A DNA stretch of 64,000 bases from an uncultured Planctomycetaceae bacterium (GTDB lineage: Bacteria > Planctomycetota > Planctomycetia > Planctomycetales > Planctomycetaceae), in NCBI GenBank assembly GCA_903871805.1, contig CAIQIE010000319.1, positions 1 to 64,000 of the forward strand, in the 5' to 3' direction. Under the pieces are notes generated by a model that was not told the DNA's origin, ran no database searches, and saw nothing but the letters and a program-made list of their open reading frames with translations. Below are positions 49,127-60,600 of the stretch, piece after piece (position 1 is the stretch's first letter; the number at the start of each line of letters is the position of its first letter). The translations under genes were made by a program, and so were the position numbers.

Positions 49127-50380
<1,254 letters not shown>

Positions 50381-50503
50381 CCACAGTGGCCTACCCGAGA
50401 ACTTCAATAAATCCGAAACTCTCCTGACTACTACGCCGAACCAGCATCGGAATTCGGCCGTACCTCGCATGGATCTCTCCACAGAAATTAACGGCGTGAC
50501 GGT

Positions 50504-52216
50504 ATGAAAAACGATCTGATGGCTTCTCAGTTTGAACTGCTTGCGGACCTGCTGGAAATTCAGGGGGCCAATCCGTTTCGGATTCGTGCCTACCGCAATG
50601 CTGCACGCACAATTTCCTCTGCAGCCGAATCGCTTACCGATCTCGTGGCCTCAGGCGGCGACCCAGGTCAGTTTGACGGCATTGGCAAAGACCTCGCGCG
50701 GCAGATCACGGAAATTGCACAGACAGGGCATCTGTCTTCGCTGGAGGAGCTGCGCAAACAGATTCCGCCCGGAGTGCTGGACATGCTGCGCATCCCGGGA
50801 GTCGGCCCGAAGAAGGTGTCCGTCTTCTTCAACGAGCTGGGACTGAAATCTCTGGCCGACCTGAAAGCTGCTTGTGAATCAGGTCGTCTTTCAAAGCTGA
50901 AGGGCTTTGGCAAAAAGACTGAAGATTCCATTCTTCAAAACATTGCTGCAGCGACGGAACATTCGCAGCGAATTTCCATTGCCGATGCCCGCGCGGCCGC
51001 CGAAGCCATTGTAGAGGACCTGCGCAGCCTTCCCGAGGTCACTCAGTGTGAAGTCGCCGGAAGCTGTCGACGACGGCGGGAAACCTGCGGAGACCTCGAT
51101 GTGCTTGCCGTCTGCTCTGATTCTGCTGTGCCCATGAATCGCCTTGCTGTTCACCCGCTGGTCGAAGCCGTGCTGCTGCGAGGCGAGACGAAGCAGCGCG
51201 TGCGACTGAAAACCGGGGTGGAACTGGACCTGCGCGTTGTCCCGGAAGAATCCTTCGGAGCGGCAATGCAGTACTTCACCGGATCAAAAGAGCACAATGT
51301 TGCTGTGCGTCATCGAGCAAAAGAACTGGGCCTGAAGATCAACGAATACGGCGTTTTTCGAGAAGAGACATCCATTGCCGGAAGAACAGAGGAAGAGGTT
51401 TACGCCGCCATTGGGCTGCCATGGATTCCTCCGGAGCTGCGGGAAAACCGAAAAGAGTTCGAGTGGGCCGATGCCGGAGCAATTCCGCAACTGCTGACGC
51501 TGACAGACATTCAGGGTGACCTGCACATGCACACAACGGCGTCGGATGGTGCCGCGTCGATTGAAGAAATGGCCCTTGCCGCCAGAGACCGGGGACTGAA
51601 GTACATCGCCATCACGGATCACAGTAAACGAGTCTCCATGGCAAACGGACTGGATGCTGACCGCCTGCGGAAGCACTGGCAGGAGATTCGGCGTATACGG
51701 GAATCCATCGACGGCATCGAAATCCTGTGCGGTATCGAATGTGATATTCTGGAAGATGCGACGATGGACCTTCCGGATGATGTTTTATCGGAAGCAGACT
51801 GGGTGATTGCCGTTCTGCACTACGGTTTGCGACAACCGCGTGAACAGATCATGCTGCGTCTGATGAACGCAATTCGCAATCCCCACGTGGATATCATCGG
51901 GCACTGCACCGGACGCATGATTGGCCGACGGGAAGGCGCCGATATTCAGTTCACCGAACTGCTGAAAGCAGCCGCAGACCATCAGGTGATGATGGAAATC
52001 AACGCACACCCAAGTCGCCTGGACCTGAACGATATCCATGCTGCCGCCGCCAGAGACTACGGAATTCCGATTGTCATCAGCACGGACTCGCACAGCGTCA
52101 ACGGCTTTGACGTGCTGGAATACGGCGTCGACCAGGCACGCCGCGCAGGACTCACCAAACAGGATGTTGCCAACACACGATCGCTGAAGGATTTCAAAAA
52201 GCTGATGAAATCCTGA
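50504..52216 (+). CDS. polX: DNA polymerase/3'-5' exonuclease PolX
   Basis: This repair enzyme fills short gaps and trims 3' ends. The 570-residue protein has an N-terminal helix-hairpin-helix domain ([13 protein letters not shown] near residue 95), the pol-beta palm with two catalytic Asp in GDLDVLA and the third in VELDLRVV, and a C-terminal PHP phosphoesterase domain with [36 protein letters not shown] and ISTDSHS. This is the standard bacterial PolX layout and length. Confidence 0.96.
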   Translation: MKNDLMASQFELLADLLEIQGANPFRIRAYRNAARTISSAAESLTDLVASGGDPGQFDGIGKDLARQITEIAQTGHLSSLEELRKQIPPGVLDMLRIPGVGPKKVSVFFNELGLKSLADLKAACESGRLSKLKGFGKKTEDSILQNIAAATEHSQRISIADARAAAEAIVEDLRSLPEVTQCEVAGSCRRRRETCGDLDVLAVCSDSAVPMNRLAVHPLVEAVLLRGETKQRVRLKTGVELDLRVVPEESFGAAMQYFTGSKEHNVAVRHRAKELGLKINEYGVFREETSIAGRTEEEVYAAIGLPWIPPELRENRKEFEWADAGAIPQLLTLTDIQGDLHMHTTASDGAASIEEMALAARDRGLKYIAITDHSKRVSMANGLDADRLRKHWQEIRRIRESIDGIEILCGIECDILEDATMDLPDDVLSEADWVIAVLHYGLRQPREQIMLRLMNAIRNPHVDIIGHCTGRMIGRREGADIQFTELLKAAADHQVMMEINAHPSRLDLNDIHAAAARDYGIPIVISTDSHSVNGFDVLEYGVDQARRAGLTKQDVANTRSLKDFKKLMKS

Positions 52217-52267
52217 CACAGACCGCGTTCGCCAGCGACAAGCCTTTCATTATGTATTCCTCAGCGG

Positions 52268-53836
52268 TCAGCTGCGAACCAGTCCTCGATCCTTATGGAT
52301 TTTGTACTCAAACGCATCTACCAGAGCGATCCAGCTGGCTTCGATAATGTTTTCGCTGACTCCGACGGTACTCCAGACAGAGTTCCGGTCGCGACTTTCG
52401 ATCACGACTCGCACCCGAGCCGCCGTGCCTTCGGCACTGTTGATCACCCGCACCTTGTAATCCACCAGAGCCATTTCGGAAATACCGGGATAGACAGGAG
52501 TGAGCGCCTTTCGAAGCGCGCTGTCCAGTGCATTCACGGGACCATCGCCCTCACCAACCACGTGCTGACAGGAAGACGCCGTGGTCAGTTTCAAAACGGC
52601 TTCCGTCATCGGTTCACGGGCCTGGTTTTCGACATGCACCCGATAGTGATCCAATTGGAAAGCGGCCTCGTAGAGCCCGGTTTGCTTCATCACCAGCAGA
52701 TCGAAGGACGCTTCCGCAGCCTCAAACTGATAGCCTTGATTTTCCAGATCCTGAACAGCATTCAGAATCTTTGCCATCATCTGATTGTCGTCGCTGATCT
52801 GAAACTTGCTGGTCTTGGCAACAATATTGGATCGGCCGGACAGTTCGCTGACCAGAATGCGTCGCTCATTCCCCACGGCTTCCGGCGGAATATGCTCATA
52901 GCTTCGCGCCAGCCTGTTGACAGCATGCACATGCATACCGCCTTTGTGGGCGAACGCACTTGTTCCGACAAACGGCTGCCCGGAACGAAAGTTCATATTG
53001 GCAAGTTCATAGACGTAGCGGGACAGTTCCGTCAGTCGCTGAATTCCGCCTTCGCACAGCACGTCATAACCCAGCTTGATAGACAGATTGGCGGCTGTGG
53101 AAATCAGGTCCGCATTTCCGCACCGCTCGCCAATGCCGTTGACTGTTCCCTGCACCTGAATGGCGCCAGATCGAATCGCTGCCAGGGAATTAGCCACTGC
53201 CAGATCGCAGTCATTGTGACAGTGAATACCCACAGGAACGCTGACCTGCTGCCGAAGCGCTGAAACAAATTCTGCAATCTGCTCCGGCAGAGTTCCTCCG
53301 TTTGTGTCGCACATGACGATCATGTCCGCACCAGCATCGGCAGCTGCTTTCAGTGTCTGAAGGGCATAATCAGGATTGGCCTTCCACCCATCAAAACAGT
53401 GCTCTGCATCATAAATCGCCTCACGTCCCTGCGATTTCACAAAGGCGATCGAATCCCGAATCATTGCCAGGTTTTCTTCCAGTGACACCCGCAGAACCTC
53501 GGTCACATGCAAATCCCATGTCTTGCCGACGATCGTGCAGACGGGGGCGCGAGAACGAATCAGGGCCTGCATTCCAATGTCTTCTGCCGCTGCAACCCCC
53601 TTACGCCGGGTCATCCCAAAGGCACACACCTTTGCATGACGCAGCTTCAGGTCCGCCACACGCTGAAAATACTCCTCATCTTTCGGGTTGGAAAGCGGGT
53701 AGCCCCCTTCAATGTAGTCAAACCCCAGCTCGTCCAGTCGCTGCGTAATCGTCAGCTTATCCTGCAGAGAAAAGTTGATACCTTCTCCCTGAGAACCATC
53801 GCGTAACGTTGTGTCATACAGTTGAATGCGGGACAT
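52268..53836 (-). CDS. cimA: Citramalate synthase
   Basis: This enzyme condenses pyruvate and acetyl-CoA to (R)-citramalate, the first step of the threonine-independent isoleucine route. From ATG 53836 the 522-residue protein has the HMGL-like barrel with QLYDTTLRDGSQGEGINF, the EGGYPLSNPKD and GIHCHNDCDLAVANSL motifs, and NGIGERCGNADL. The C-terminal regulatory domain (LeuA_dimer) has VNALDSALRKAL. The family is closer to the long CimA (TIGR00977) than to LeuA. Expression should be governed by the attenuator upstream (53898-54062), which senses Ile through a leader peptide. Confidence 0.93.
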   Translation of the reverse strand: MSRIQLYDTTLRDGSQGEGINFSLQDKLTITQRLDELGFDYIEGGYPLSNPKDEEYFQRVADLKLRHAKVCAFGMTRRKGVAAAEDIGMQALIRSRAPVCTIVGKTWDLHVTEVLRVSLEENLAMIRDSIAFVKSQGREAIYDAEHCFDGWKANPDYALQTLKAAADAGADMIVMCDTNGGTLPEQIAEFVSALRQQVSVPVGIHCHNDCDLAVANSLAAIRSGAIQVQGTVNGIGERCGNADLISTAANLSIKLGYDVLCEGGIQRLTELSRYVYELANMNFRSGQPFVGTSAFAHKGGMHVHAVNRLARSYEHIPPEAVGNERRILVSELSGRSNIVAKTSKFQISDDNQMMAKILNAVQDLENQGYQFEAAEASFDLLVMKQTGLYEAAFQLDHYRVHVENQAREPMTEAVLKLTTASSCQHVVGEGDGPVNALDSALRKALTPVYPGISEMALVDYKVRVINSAEGTAARVRVVIESRDRNSVWSTVGVSENIIEASWIALVDAFEYKIHKDRGLVRS

Positions 53837-53897
53837 GGAAGCATCTTTCACGACCCTGGACCACAGTTCGATGGTCTGACAGGCCACAATCACCAAT

Positions 53898-53924
53898 AAA
53901 AAAACCCCCAGGGGAACCTGAGGG
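53898..53924 (-). terminator. Intrinsic terminator of the cimA attenuator
   Basis: Read on the minus strand: CCCTCAGG (53924-53917), loop TTCC, CCTGGGGG (53912-53905), then seven T (53904-53898). The arms give 8 pairs including one G-U. The left arm can instead pair with CCTGAGG at 53953-53947 (7 perfect pairs), so the terminator has an alternative antiterminator form. It lies 62 nt upstream of cimA. Confidence 0.8.
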
Positions 53925-53946
53925 CTTGTGGTTGGTTTTCAGGATT

Positions 53947-53953
53947 CCTCAGG
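53947..53953 (-). promoter_or_regulatory. Antiterminator arm overlapping the leader stop
   Basis: CCTGAGG on the minus strand (53953-53947) contains the TGA of the leader peptide and is the exact complement of CCTCAGG (53923-53917), the left arm of the terminator. A ribosome that finishes the leader would cover it and let the terminator form; a ribosome stalled on upstream Ile codons would leave it free. Confidence 0.75.
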
Positions 53954-54005
53954 CAAAACGTCGTTGGCGACCGATCCGAAGACCGTCGATCCGAATGCCA
54001 ATCAT
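53949..54005 (-). CDS. Ile-rich leader peptide of the cimA attenuator
   Basis: An 18-codon frame, ATG 54005 to TGA 53951-53949, reads MIGIRIDGLRIGRQRRFA. Four of its 18 residues are Ile (two AUU, two AUC) and one is Leu. AGGA lies 8 nt upstream of the ATG and a strong promoter lies 30 bp before it. The stop codon is inside the antiterminator arm. It matches in form the leader peptides of amino-acid biosynthetic operons, whose codons sense charged tRNA. It is too short to have a function of its own. Confidence 0.75.
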   Translation of the reverse strand: MIGIRIDGLRIGRQRRFA

Positions 54006-54033
54006 GGAAAGAATCCTGTTTTTCACGAGGTGT

Positions 54034-54062
54034 ATTTTACGGCACACTCTCGGCAGCGTCAA
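54034..54062 (-). promoter_or_regulatory. Sigma-70-type promoter of the cimA leader
   Basis: TTGACG (54062-54057) and TAAAAT (54039-54034) are separated by exactly 17 bp on the minus strand. Each matches the consensus in 5 of 6 places. Transcription would start near 54027, about 22 nt before the leader ATG and about 190 nt before cimA. Confidence 0.75.
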
Positions 54063-54177
54063 CGAGAAACCCTGAACGCCGGGTTTGTCGCGATGCTCCA
54101 AAGTACGCACAAACCCAATAATCGCTCCATCCCAACCCTGACATGAATGCGCCGGGCCACACCGAGCACATACTCAA

Positions 54178-54762
54178 TCAGGGGGTTTTTCCAGACTTCT
54201 TACGAATTTCCCCCACAAATAGCGTCGTTTGAGGATGCGCCTCTTTCCACTGCGCCCAGGTCGTTCTGGTGAACTCAACATCCGGTACCGGGATGTCTTT
54301 TGATGTCTGGGAATACTGACCGCTCTTCACCCGGATCTGCATTTCCCCATTATGAAATCCTGCCGTCTGAACCAGCAACTGCTCTCCCTTGCCAGATCCC
54401 AGGACCCGCACACAGTCTGTGCGATCGCAGTAGGTTACGGCAAATCCCTGAGGTCCTCTGTGCTCATTGACGACATGGTAACGCATATCCTTCAGGGCAC
54501 TGAGTTGAAAGGCCCGCGGCACACCCTCATACAAAACTCCGATCACCTGTTCCTCAGGTGCAATTTCCGCCTCGGTTGCGGTCAGAATCTCCGGATTCAC
54601 AAGAGGCGGGACAAGAAACGGGGTACTCATCATGCCGCCGGAAATATCCGGCGGCATGGGAGTCTTTGCCGGCGATGGCGTCTGCTGCTGCTGCGGTTCA
54701 TCACACCCGGCGACAATCAGCACAACGATCGCCAGAACTTTCCATTTGTCGTCAAAATTCAC
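54178..54762 (-). CDS. Lipoprotein with a DUF3179-like domain
   Basis: The 194-residue protein has a lipobox (VLIVAGC, Cys at residue 20) after a hydrophobic signal. A Gln/Pro-rich linker follows, then a domain resembling DUF3179: PEEQVIGVLYEGVPRAFQLSAL and HVVNEHRGPQGFAVTYCDRTDCVRVL, matching the family's 'NDTV...VTYCPLC' core with a Cys pair at TYCDRTDC. DUF3179 proteins are exported and of unknown role. The gene lies upstream of the cimA leader and shares its direction. Confidence 0.75.
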   Translation of the reverse strand: MNFDDKWKVLAIVVLIVAGCDEPQQQQTPSPAKTPMPPDISGGMMSTPFLVPPLVNPEILTATEAEIAPEEQVIGVLYEGVPRAFQLSALKDMRYHVVNEHRGPQGFAVTYCDRTDCVRVLGSGKGEQLLVQTAGFHNGEMQIRVKSGQYSQTSKDIPVPDVEFTRTTWAQWKEAHPQTTLFVGEIRKKSGKTP

Positions 54763-54852
54763 TGCTCAACTCCTCAACCTGCAGCATCTCAGGCCCTGGT
54801 CCGCAGAAAACACTCCGGTGCTGCCTGAAGCCTTGCACCGCTGACAGCTCAG

Positions 54853-54884
54853 AAAAAATCCCGCTCGGTTCATCGAGCGGGATT
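54853..54884 (-). terminator. Intrinsic terminator of the 54933-56918 gene
   Basis: A perfect 11-bp stem (AATCCCGCTCG and CGAGCGGGATT, 54857-54867 and 54874-54884) with a 6-base loop. On the minus strand it ends in a run of T (from the A run at 54853-54858), 49 bp past the stop codon. Confidence 0.85.
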
Positions 54885-54932
54885 TGGAGTTTAGTGATTG
54901 TTTCGGTGCCCGATAAGGCCGGGGCATCCGGT

Positions 54933-56918
54933 TCAGTTGGGATTAGGCGCCGGGGTATCGGCTGGGGTGTTGGAGGCTTCCGCTGGCTGTGTGCCATTGG
55001 CAACAAGCCGTCCAAAGATTTTTACAAAACCCTGCTCCAGACGCACCCGTACTCTGGCACCGGTTTCCGTCAGCCGCGAATCGATTTCGATGCGATCGTC
55101 GCCTTCTTTCAGTGTTTCCATGGCAATCGCGCGTCCCCGCTCTGCACGGCGAGCCATTTCGGCACCACGTGCACCGCCGCGCCCGGCACCACCACGACCC
55201 GCGCCAGCCCCGCCATTTCCGGGAGCGACGGGAGTTGCCGCGGGTGGCTGGCCGTTTCCGGCGGCCTGCAGCTCGGCAGTTGCTTCCGCCCCGGCGGCAC
55301 GCTCTCGCTCAGCGCGTGCTTCACGCCCGATAGTCTGAGCAGTCTCGGCCATTTCGACCAGCTGATTCACATTGAAAATCACGCGAAAACTGGGTGGTGT
55401 GCGACGATCGGCCGCAGACGCACTGCCCGCTTCCAGCTGGTCCATTACACCCTTCAGAGTCGCCAGTGATTCTTCGCCGCCAATCACACCCCAAACCGCC
55501 GTCGATCCGATCCCCAGTGTCAGCCCCACGTTTTCCCCGAAGACCGCAACTGCTTCCGCAGGCTGAGCCGCAAAGGTCAGGCGATGGAAGGTAACACCCA
55601 GATGTTCCCCGGCACCAATCTGCATTTCACCAGCCTGTTTAACCTGTTCAAGATCACGCAGACGCGTCAGCAAATCCATCATGCCGGAATTGATCGCATC
55701 GCCTTCCTGCACCCGACCGGCCCATACAATTGCCAGCTTACCGGAAGAATCCCGGTAGAACTGAGCAAAGACGTCCATATGCCCTTCTTCGAGTGTCTTC
55801 TGAAAAGCCGTCATCGCCTGACCAATCGGACTGTTCTCGTCAGGAACCGCCCCCAGCCCGTTCTCCTGAATCAGCCGTGACACTTCCATTCGAAACCCAT
55901 CCATCATCTCCGTATAGGCTTCCTTTTCACGGTCCGCCATCATCGAAGACATAGACAATGACATGGCCGCATTGTCATCCAGCAGCGGAATGAAGTAGCT
56001 GGGCCGCTCTGTAGAACTAAGAATTTCCTTCAGCATCTGCGACCCCTTGATCGCATCCACGATAAAGTCAATATTGACGGACTGATCTTCTTCGGTGACA
56101 TCCACACCAAACGTCAGTTTCTGACAATCCATAAACAGCATCTTCAGGGCAGCAAGACCACGCTCTCCTTCAACACGCCGAATCCGATAGGCTCCTTCCG
56201 GCTCCCCGTCTCGCTGCTGAAGCTGAGTCGAAATTCCGGAATTGATCAGACCGTAGAGCAGCGTACGTGTGGCCACCGGAATGGATTCCACATCCAGTCG
56301 TACTGACGCGTCAAACTGCTGAGCCTGGCCGGACAGCAATTCTGCTGGATCCGGAAAGTCCCGATCCAGAATCTTCGCATCCGGATTGTTGCCCAGCGGA
56401 ATAAACGCGTAGCCATATTTCATCATCACCGGAAAAGTTCGATTCGGGCCAATCACCTCGTAACGACCTTCTTCGTCTTCCTTGCGGATAACAACCGGGG
56501 CCTTTTCAACCAGCTTCGTTGCCGCCTCGACTGAATCCACCGGTACAAACGCAACAAACTCAGGAAGCGGAGGTATCGCGACCGGAAGATAACCCATCAC
56601 GCCGAAAGGCTTGTCCCGATTGAAGCCTTCCAGATCATTCAGCGTGCTCTTCATAAACGCTTCAAGATTTGCGTAAATCTCCGGACGCTCTGCAGCATCG
56701 AAAATATAGCGGGCCTTGCCCATGAAACGGTCCGCCCCGGAAAACGTGACCGTCAGCAGAGGACGATTCCCTTCCTGAATCAGATCCAACGGACTGGACG
56801 GACTGTCACCGTCTGTCTGAGCCCATGCAGGAGATGGAACGAAGAGCACAGCCACAAAAGCCATGGACAGGAAACGCTGAACCGTCAGACGCCATAGAGT
56901 GGCTGCAGGATCCCACAT
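54933..56918 (-). CDS. Large secreted protein of unknown function
   Basis: I chose ATG 56918 (GGAAG 7 nt upstream). The 661-residue product then has a signal peptide (residues about 10-34, ending SPAWAQ). The mature part is unrelated to families I can name; it has several ANLEAFM and FVAFVPVDSVEAATKLVEKAP segments. Near residue 590 is a Gly/Ala/Arg-rich low-complexity stretch followed by AMETLKEGDDRIEI. The C-terminal tail is Pro/Asn/Thr-rich. Proteins of this look are scattered in planctomycetes and probably periplasmic. It is followed by a strong terminator. Confidence 0.7.
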   Translation of the reverse strand: MWDPAATLWRLTVQRFLSMAFVAVLFVPSPAWAQTDGDSPSSPLDLIQEGNRPLLTVTFSGADRFMGKARYIFDAAERPEIYANLEAFMKSTLNDLEGFNRDKPFGVMGYLPVAIPPLPEFVAFVPVDSVEAATKLVEKAPVVIRKEDEEGRYEVIGPNRTFPVMMKYGYAFIPLGNNPDAKILDRDFPDPAELLSGQAQQFDASVRLDVESIPVATRTLLYGLINSGISTQLQQRDGEPEGAYRIRRVEGERGLAALKMLFMDCQKLTFGVDVTEEDQSVNIDFIVDAIKGSQMLKEILSSTERPSYFIPLLDDNAAMSLSMSSMMADREKEAYTEMMDGFRMEVSRLIQENGLGAVPDENSPIGQAMTAFQKTLEEGHMDVFAQFYRDSSGKLAIVWAGRVQEGDAINSGMMDLLTRLRDLEQVKQAGEMQIGAGEHLGVTFHRLTFAAQPAEAVAVFGENVGLTLGIGSTAVWGVIGGEESLATLKGVMDQLEAGSASAADRRTPPSFRVIFNVNQLVEMAETAQTIGREARAERERAAGAEATAELQAAGNGQPPAATPVAPGNGGAGAGRGGAGRGGARGAEMARRAERGRAIAMETLKEGDDRIEIDSRLTETGARVRVRLEQGFVKIFGRLVANGTQPAEASNTPADTPAPNPN

Positions 56919-57603
56919 AACAATGCTTCCGAATGAAAAGGACTTCAGGAACAGAACAAACCCTGGCCGAGTAACCACGGGCAACAATGCTGCCAGCAGG
57001 CTTTCGAACCCAAACCGCCATACAGCAGGTGCTGGTACTGTTAATTCGAACATCGCAACAGAATCCAGGCACTGATTCCCTGAAACCTCAGGAAATGAAA
57101 AAGGTTTCGATATTGAGGGATTCTCGATGCCATTTCCTCAAAAATCGCGATCACAAAAGCAGTTCTTTGGACACATCCCGGAATAACACCCACCCAAACG
57201 CACCCAAAACATGAACTAATGTATAGTGTTCTGTCGGCGGTGGTTTCAAGGTGTGCTGAAACAGGCGAAAGTTGCCGTGTGGGCCCGTGGTTTCTGTGGT
57301 TTTCGCAGAAGGTTCCCGGTGCAGCCAACGCTGCTCTGAATTTTACGCCGCCTGACACATGAACCCGTGTTGCTGGTGTTTTCGCGGACAGTTACAAACG
57401 CGTCGTCTCTTCGGGCGCAGGGATTCTGTTCATGCAGAATGACAGATTCTCTGACGCGTCCAGTCCGCTGCTGAAGATCAGTCGCTGGTACTGGCCAGAA
57501 ACCGTTTTACGAAGAGCATCGAACTGCCTGGGAACTCTGGTTCTGTCAGGCAGCGCAGGCGGCAAGGACGCCTGTGGGTCACGATCCTGGTTTGAGGAAC
57601 GTC
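56919..57603. other. Long divergent region before the autotransporter
   Basis: 685 bp between the secreted protein gene and the autotransporter. Short frames here look random. A TATAGT near 57221 resembles a -10 box but has no good -35. No repeat or RNA gene was recognised. The autotransporter may have a long untranslated leader. Confidence 0.5.
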
Positions 57604-60600
57604 ATGAAGATCGTTCAGAACTCCAATCGCTGGCTGAAGAAACTGTCTCGAGCCGCAGCGTTGATGTCACTTGCGGTGGGCTCGCAGTCGGCGTATTCCC
57701 AGGACGGTGCCATATTCTCCGGAACATCTCCGGGCGGAGCGGCCTCAGAGATGATGCAGGCGAACCGCAGCGGGTTCGGCGTCAATGTTCGAGCGGGACA
57801 TACTGCCGGCAGCACCGTGGGCCGGTCGGATTCGCTCAGCACCATCGCCCTGTCACCTTATTTCAATTCCGGAAACAGTCTCGTATTCGGCGACTCGCGA
57901 CTGGGCCGCGGCAACGAGGGTGGTTTGGTCTGGTCGTTCGGCAGCGGCTATCGCTACTTTTTGGAAGACTGGGATGTCGTGCTCGGCGGCAACGGCTACT
58001 TCGACCGTGACGACCTGAGTGGCACCTATCTGAACCAGTGGGGTCTGGGTGCGGAACTTCTGGCAAACGGATGGGAAGCCCGCGGCAACTACTATCAGAC
58101 ATTTGGCAACACACTAAGCCTGACCGGTCAATCGGTGAAGTCCGGCAGTGGTGCCTTCCAGGGCGAAAATCTGACCTACACACGTGTGGACAGTTTTGCT
58201 CTGGGCATGAAGGGTTTCGACGCCGAAGCCGGTTTTCTTCTTCCGGGAGATCTCTCGCAAAAGTTCGACCTGCGAGCTTTTGGTGGCGGTTATTACTACG
58301 AGGGCGAAACTGTCGACGGTTTCGCGGGCTGGTCAACAAGGCTTCAGGCGGACATTGCCCGCTGGCTGGAACTGGGCTTGAAGGTCACAGACGACCAGCA
58401 ATTTAATACGACCGTCTCCTTTTCGGCCATCGTCCACGTCGGGGGCTTCCGCAGCGAGGAACACCTGAAGCGATCAGCGATCCAGCGGTTTCGCGAACCT
58501 GTGCGTCGCAATCTGAATGTGGTGACCCTTGTCAGCAGTCAGGAGGCCCCGGGGCAACTGGCACTGAATCCATCCACAGGGACGCCGTTCACCATTGCTC
58601 ACGTTAACAGTAACGACACCTCCGGGCCATTTCTGGGCACGGTTGATGATCCTTTTCGATCCCTTCAGCGGGGATTATCGTCCGGCACTGATATTGTGTT
58701 CGTCCATGCCGGAAGCAAATTTACCTCCGGACCGGAAAACCTGGTCAACCTGGCTCCAAACCAGCAGCTGATCGGAGAAGGCGAGATTGTTGCGGGACGA
58801 TCCACTCAGAATTTCGTCACCGTGAGTGCCGTGGGGCAACTGCTGACAGTCGAACTTCCCAAGTCTCCGACATTTGCCGCATCTCCGACACTGGATCGAC
58901 CTGATATCGCAAACTCCATCGGAAACGCCGTCGTTCTTGGGAACGGCAGCCAGTTCTCGGGGTTCACGATCACCAACCCGACAGTCAACGGGATTTTCAG
59001 CAACGGGGCTGGAGGCACGACGATTCATGAGGTCGGCATCTCGGGCGCTGGAAGTTCCGCGATGCTCCTGCAGAACACCTCCGGTAACATGACGATTTCC
59101 AACACCTCGCTGATTTCCGCGGCTGGCGCCACCGGGCCTCTGCTGCGCGTCAATGGCGGCAGTGGCATCATGACGTTCTCGTCCACAGACGCTTTTCTGC
59201 TCGGTTCCATCCAGAACAGTTCCGGTCAGGAAGCCCTGGTTGTTGAGAACATGAGTGGTGGTCGGTTTACGATGACAAAATCCTCTGTCACCGACAATGG
59301 TGGCAAGGGCGTCGTGATTCGAAACAACACGGGCGGGTCTGCCACCATCGATAACATTGTTTCGACAAATGCCTCGACAAACGCCCTGTTGATAGAGAAC
59401 AGTTCCGGCGATTATAACTTCACGAAATCCAACCCTCAGATCGCTGCTCTGACGGCCACTGGCAGCACAGAACAGGCGATCCTGATTGACGGTCTGACGG
59501 GCCGAGCAACGTTCAACACAGATGTTTCCATCGTGGATCGCCAGGCGGGCGGTATCGAGATTACCGGTTCAGCCGGCTCTGTGATCTTCTCCAATCCAGT
59601 GACCCTGACAGATCAGCTGGGCACATCAACAGCGGCTGGTGTGCTGGTTTCCGGCAATCTCAGCGGCAACGCGGTTGAATTCACCAACAACCTGACCGTG
59701 ACGTCCACAGTGGTGACTGCAGGTGCCGCCGAACGCACCAATGGCAATGGACTTCTGATTTCCAGTAACGCTGCCGGGAGCGTGTTTCGAGCGATGGGTG
59801 TGACGACCGTGAATGGAGCTGACCTGGAATCTATTCTGGTGTCCAGCGAAAGCGGCAACGTCGACTTTCTGGGTGAAACCCGCGTGCGGAATCGTGCGAC
59901 CGAAGGGATCTCGGTCACAGGCTCCTCCGGTTCTGTGGAATTCGGCGTCTCCACTCCACGCCGTCTGGCTCAGGTCTCCAATGAACTGCTCTCCACATCC
60001 GCTGCCATCGAGCTTAACGGAAACAGCGGAGTCGTCTCCTTTGGTGAGGCGACCGTGATCGATGCGACAGGAAATGCTGGTGGCGGTGCTGGTATTGACA
60101 TCCGCAACAACACGGGGTTGATCAACTTCGTGGACATGGACGTGACCTCAGTCGACGGTACAGGTTTCTTTGGTCTGAATAACCGCCTGATTCGAAGCGA
60201 CAATGGGATTATCACCTCGACGAATGAAACTGCCGTGGATATCGAAGATAGCGGCATCACGATGACGCTTGGTGAAGTGAACAGCACAGACGCACCGGAC
60301 TACGGTATTCGACTGGTCAACACAAACTCTGACGCAGGTCGAACCTTCTTTGTCCGCCCAACGGCTTCCGGCACGACCGCTGGTGCCGGTGGAACGATTA
60401 TCGGCGCGAAAGGTGATGGTCTGGACAACGATGACGCGGCCGGTATCTTCCTGTCCAACGCCGGACAGGTTGAGATCCGCGAAATGATCCTGAGCGATAA
60501 CGAATTTGGTGTGCGAATCATCAACACCGAATCATGGAAGGACTCCTCCGGTAACGTCATTGTTGTCAATGACCGAAATGAGCAGTACTTCCTGATGGAT

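Noticed and set aside
52295-53263. Open frame of 322 codons antisense to cimA
   Set aside because: The sense gene has firm family motifs throughout; the antisense frame shows none.
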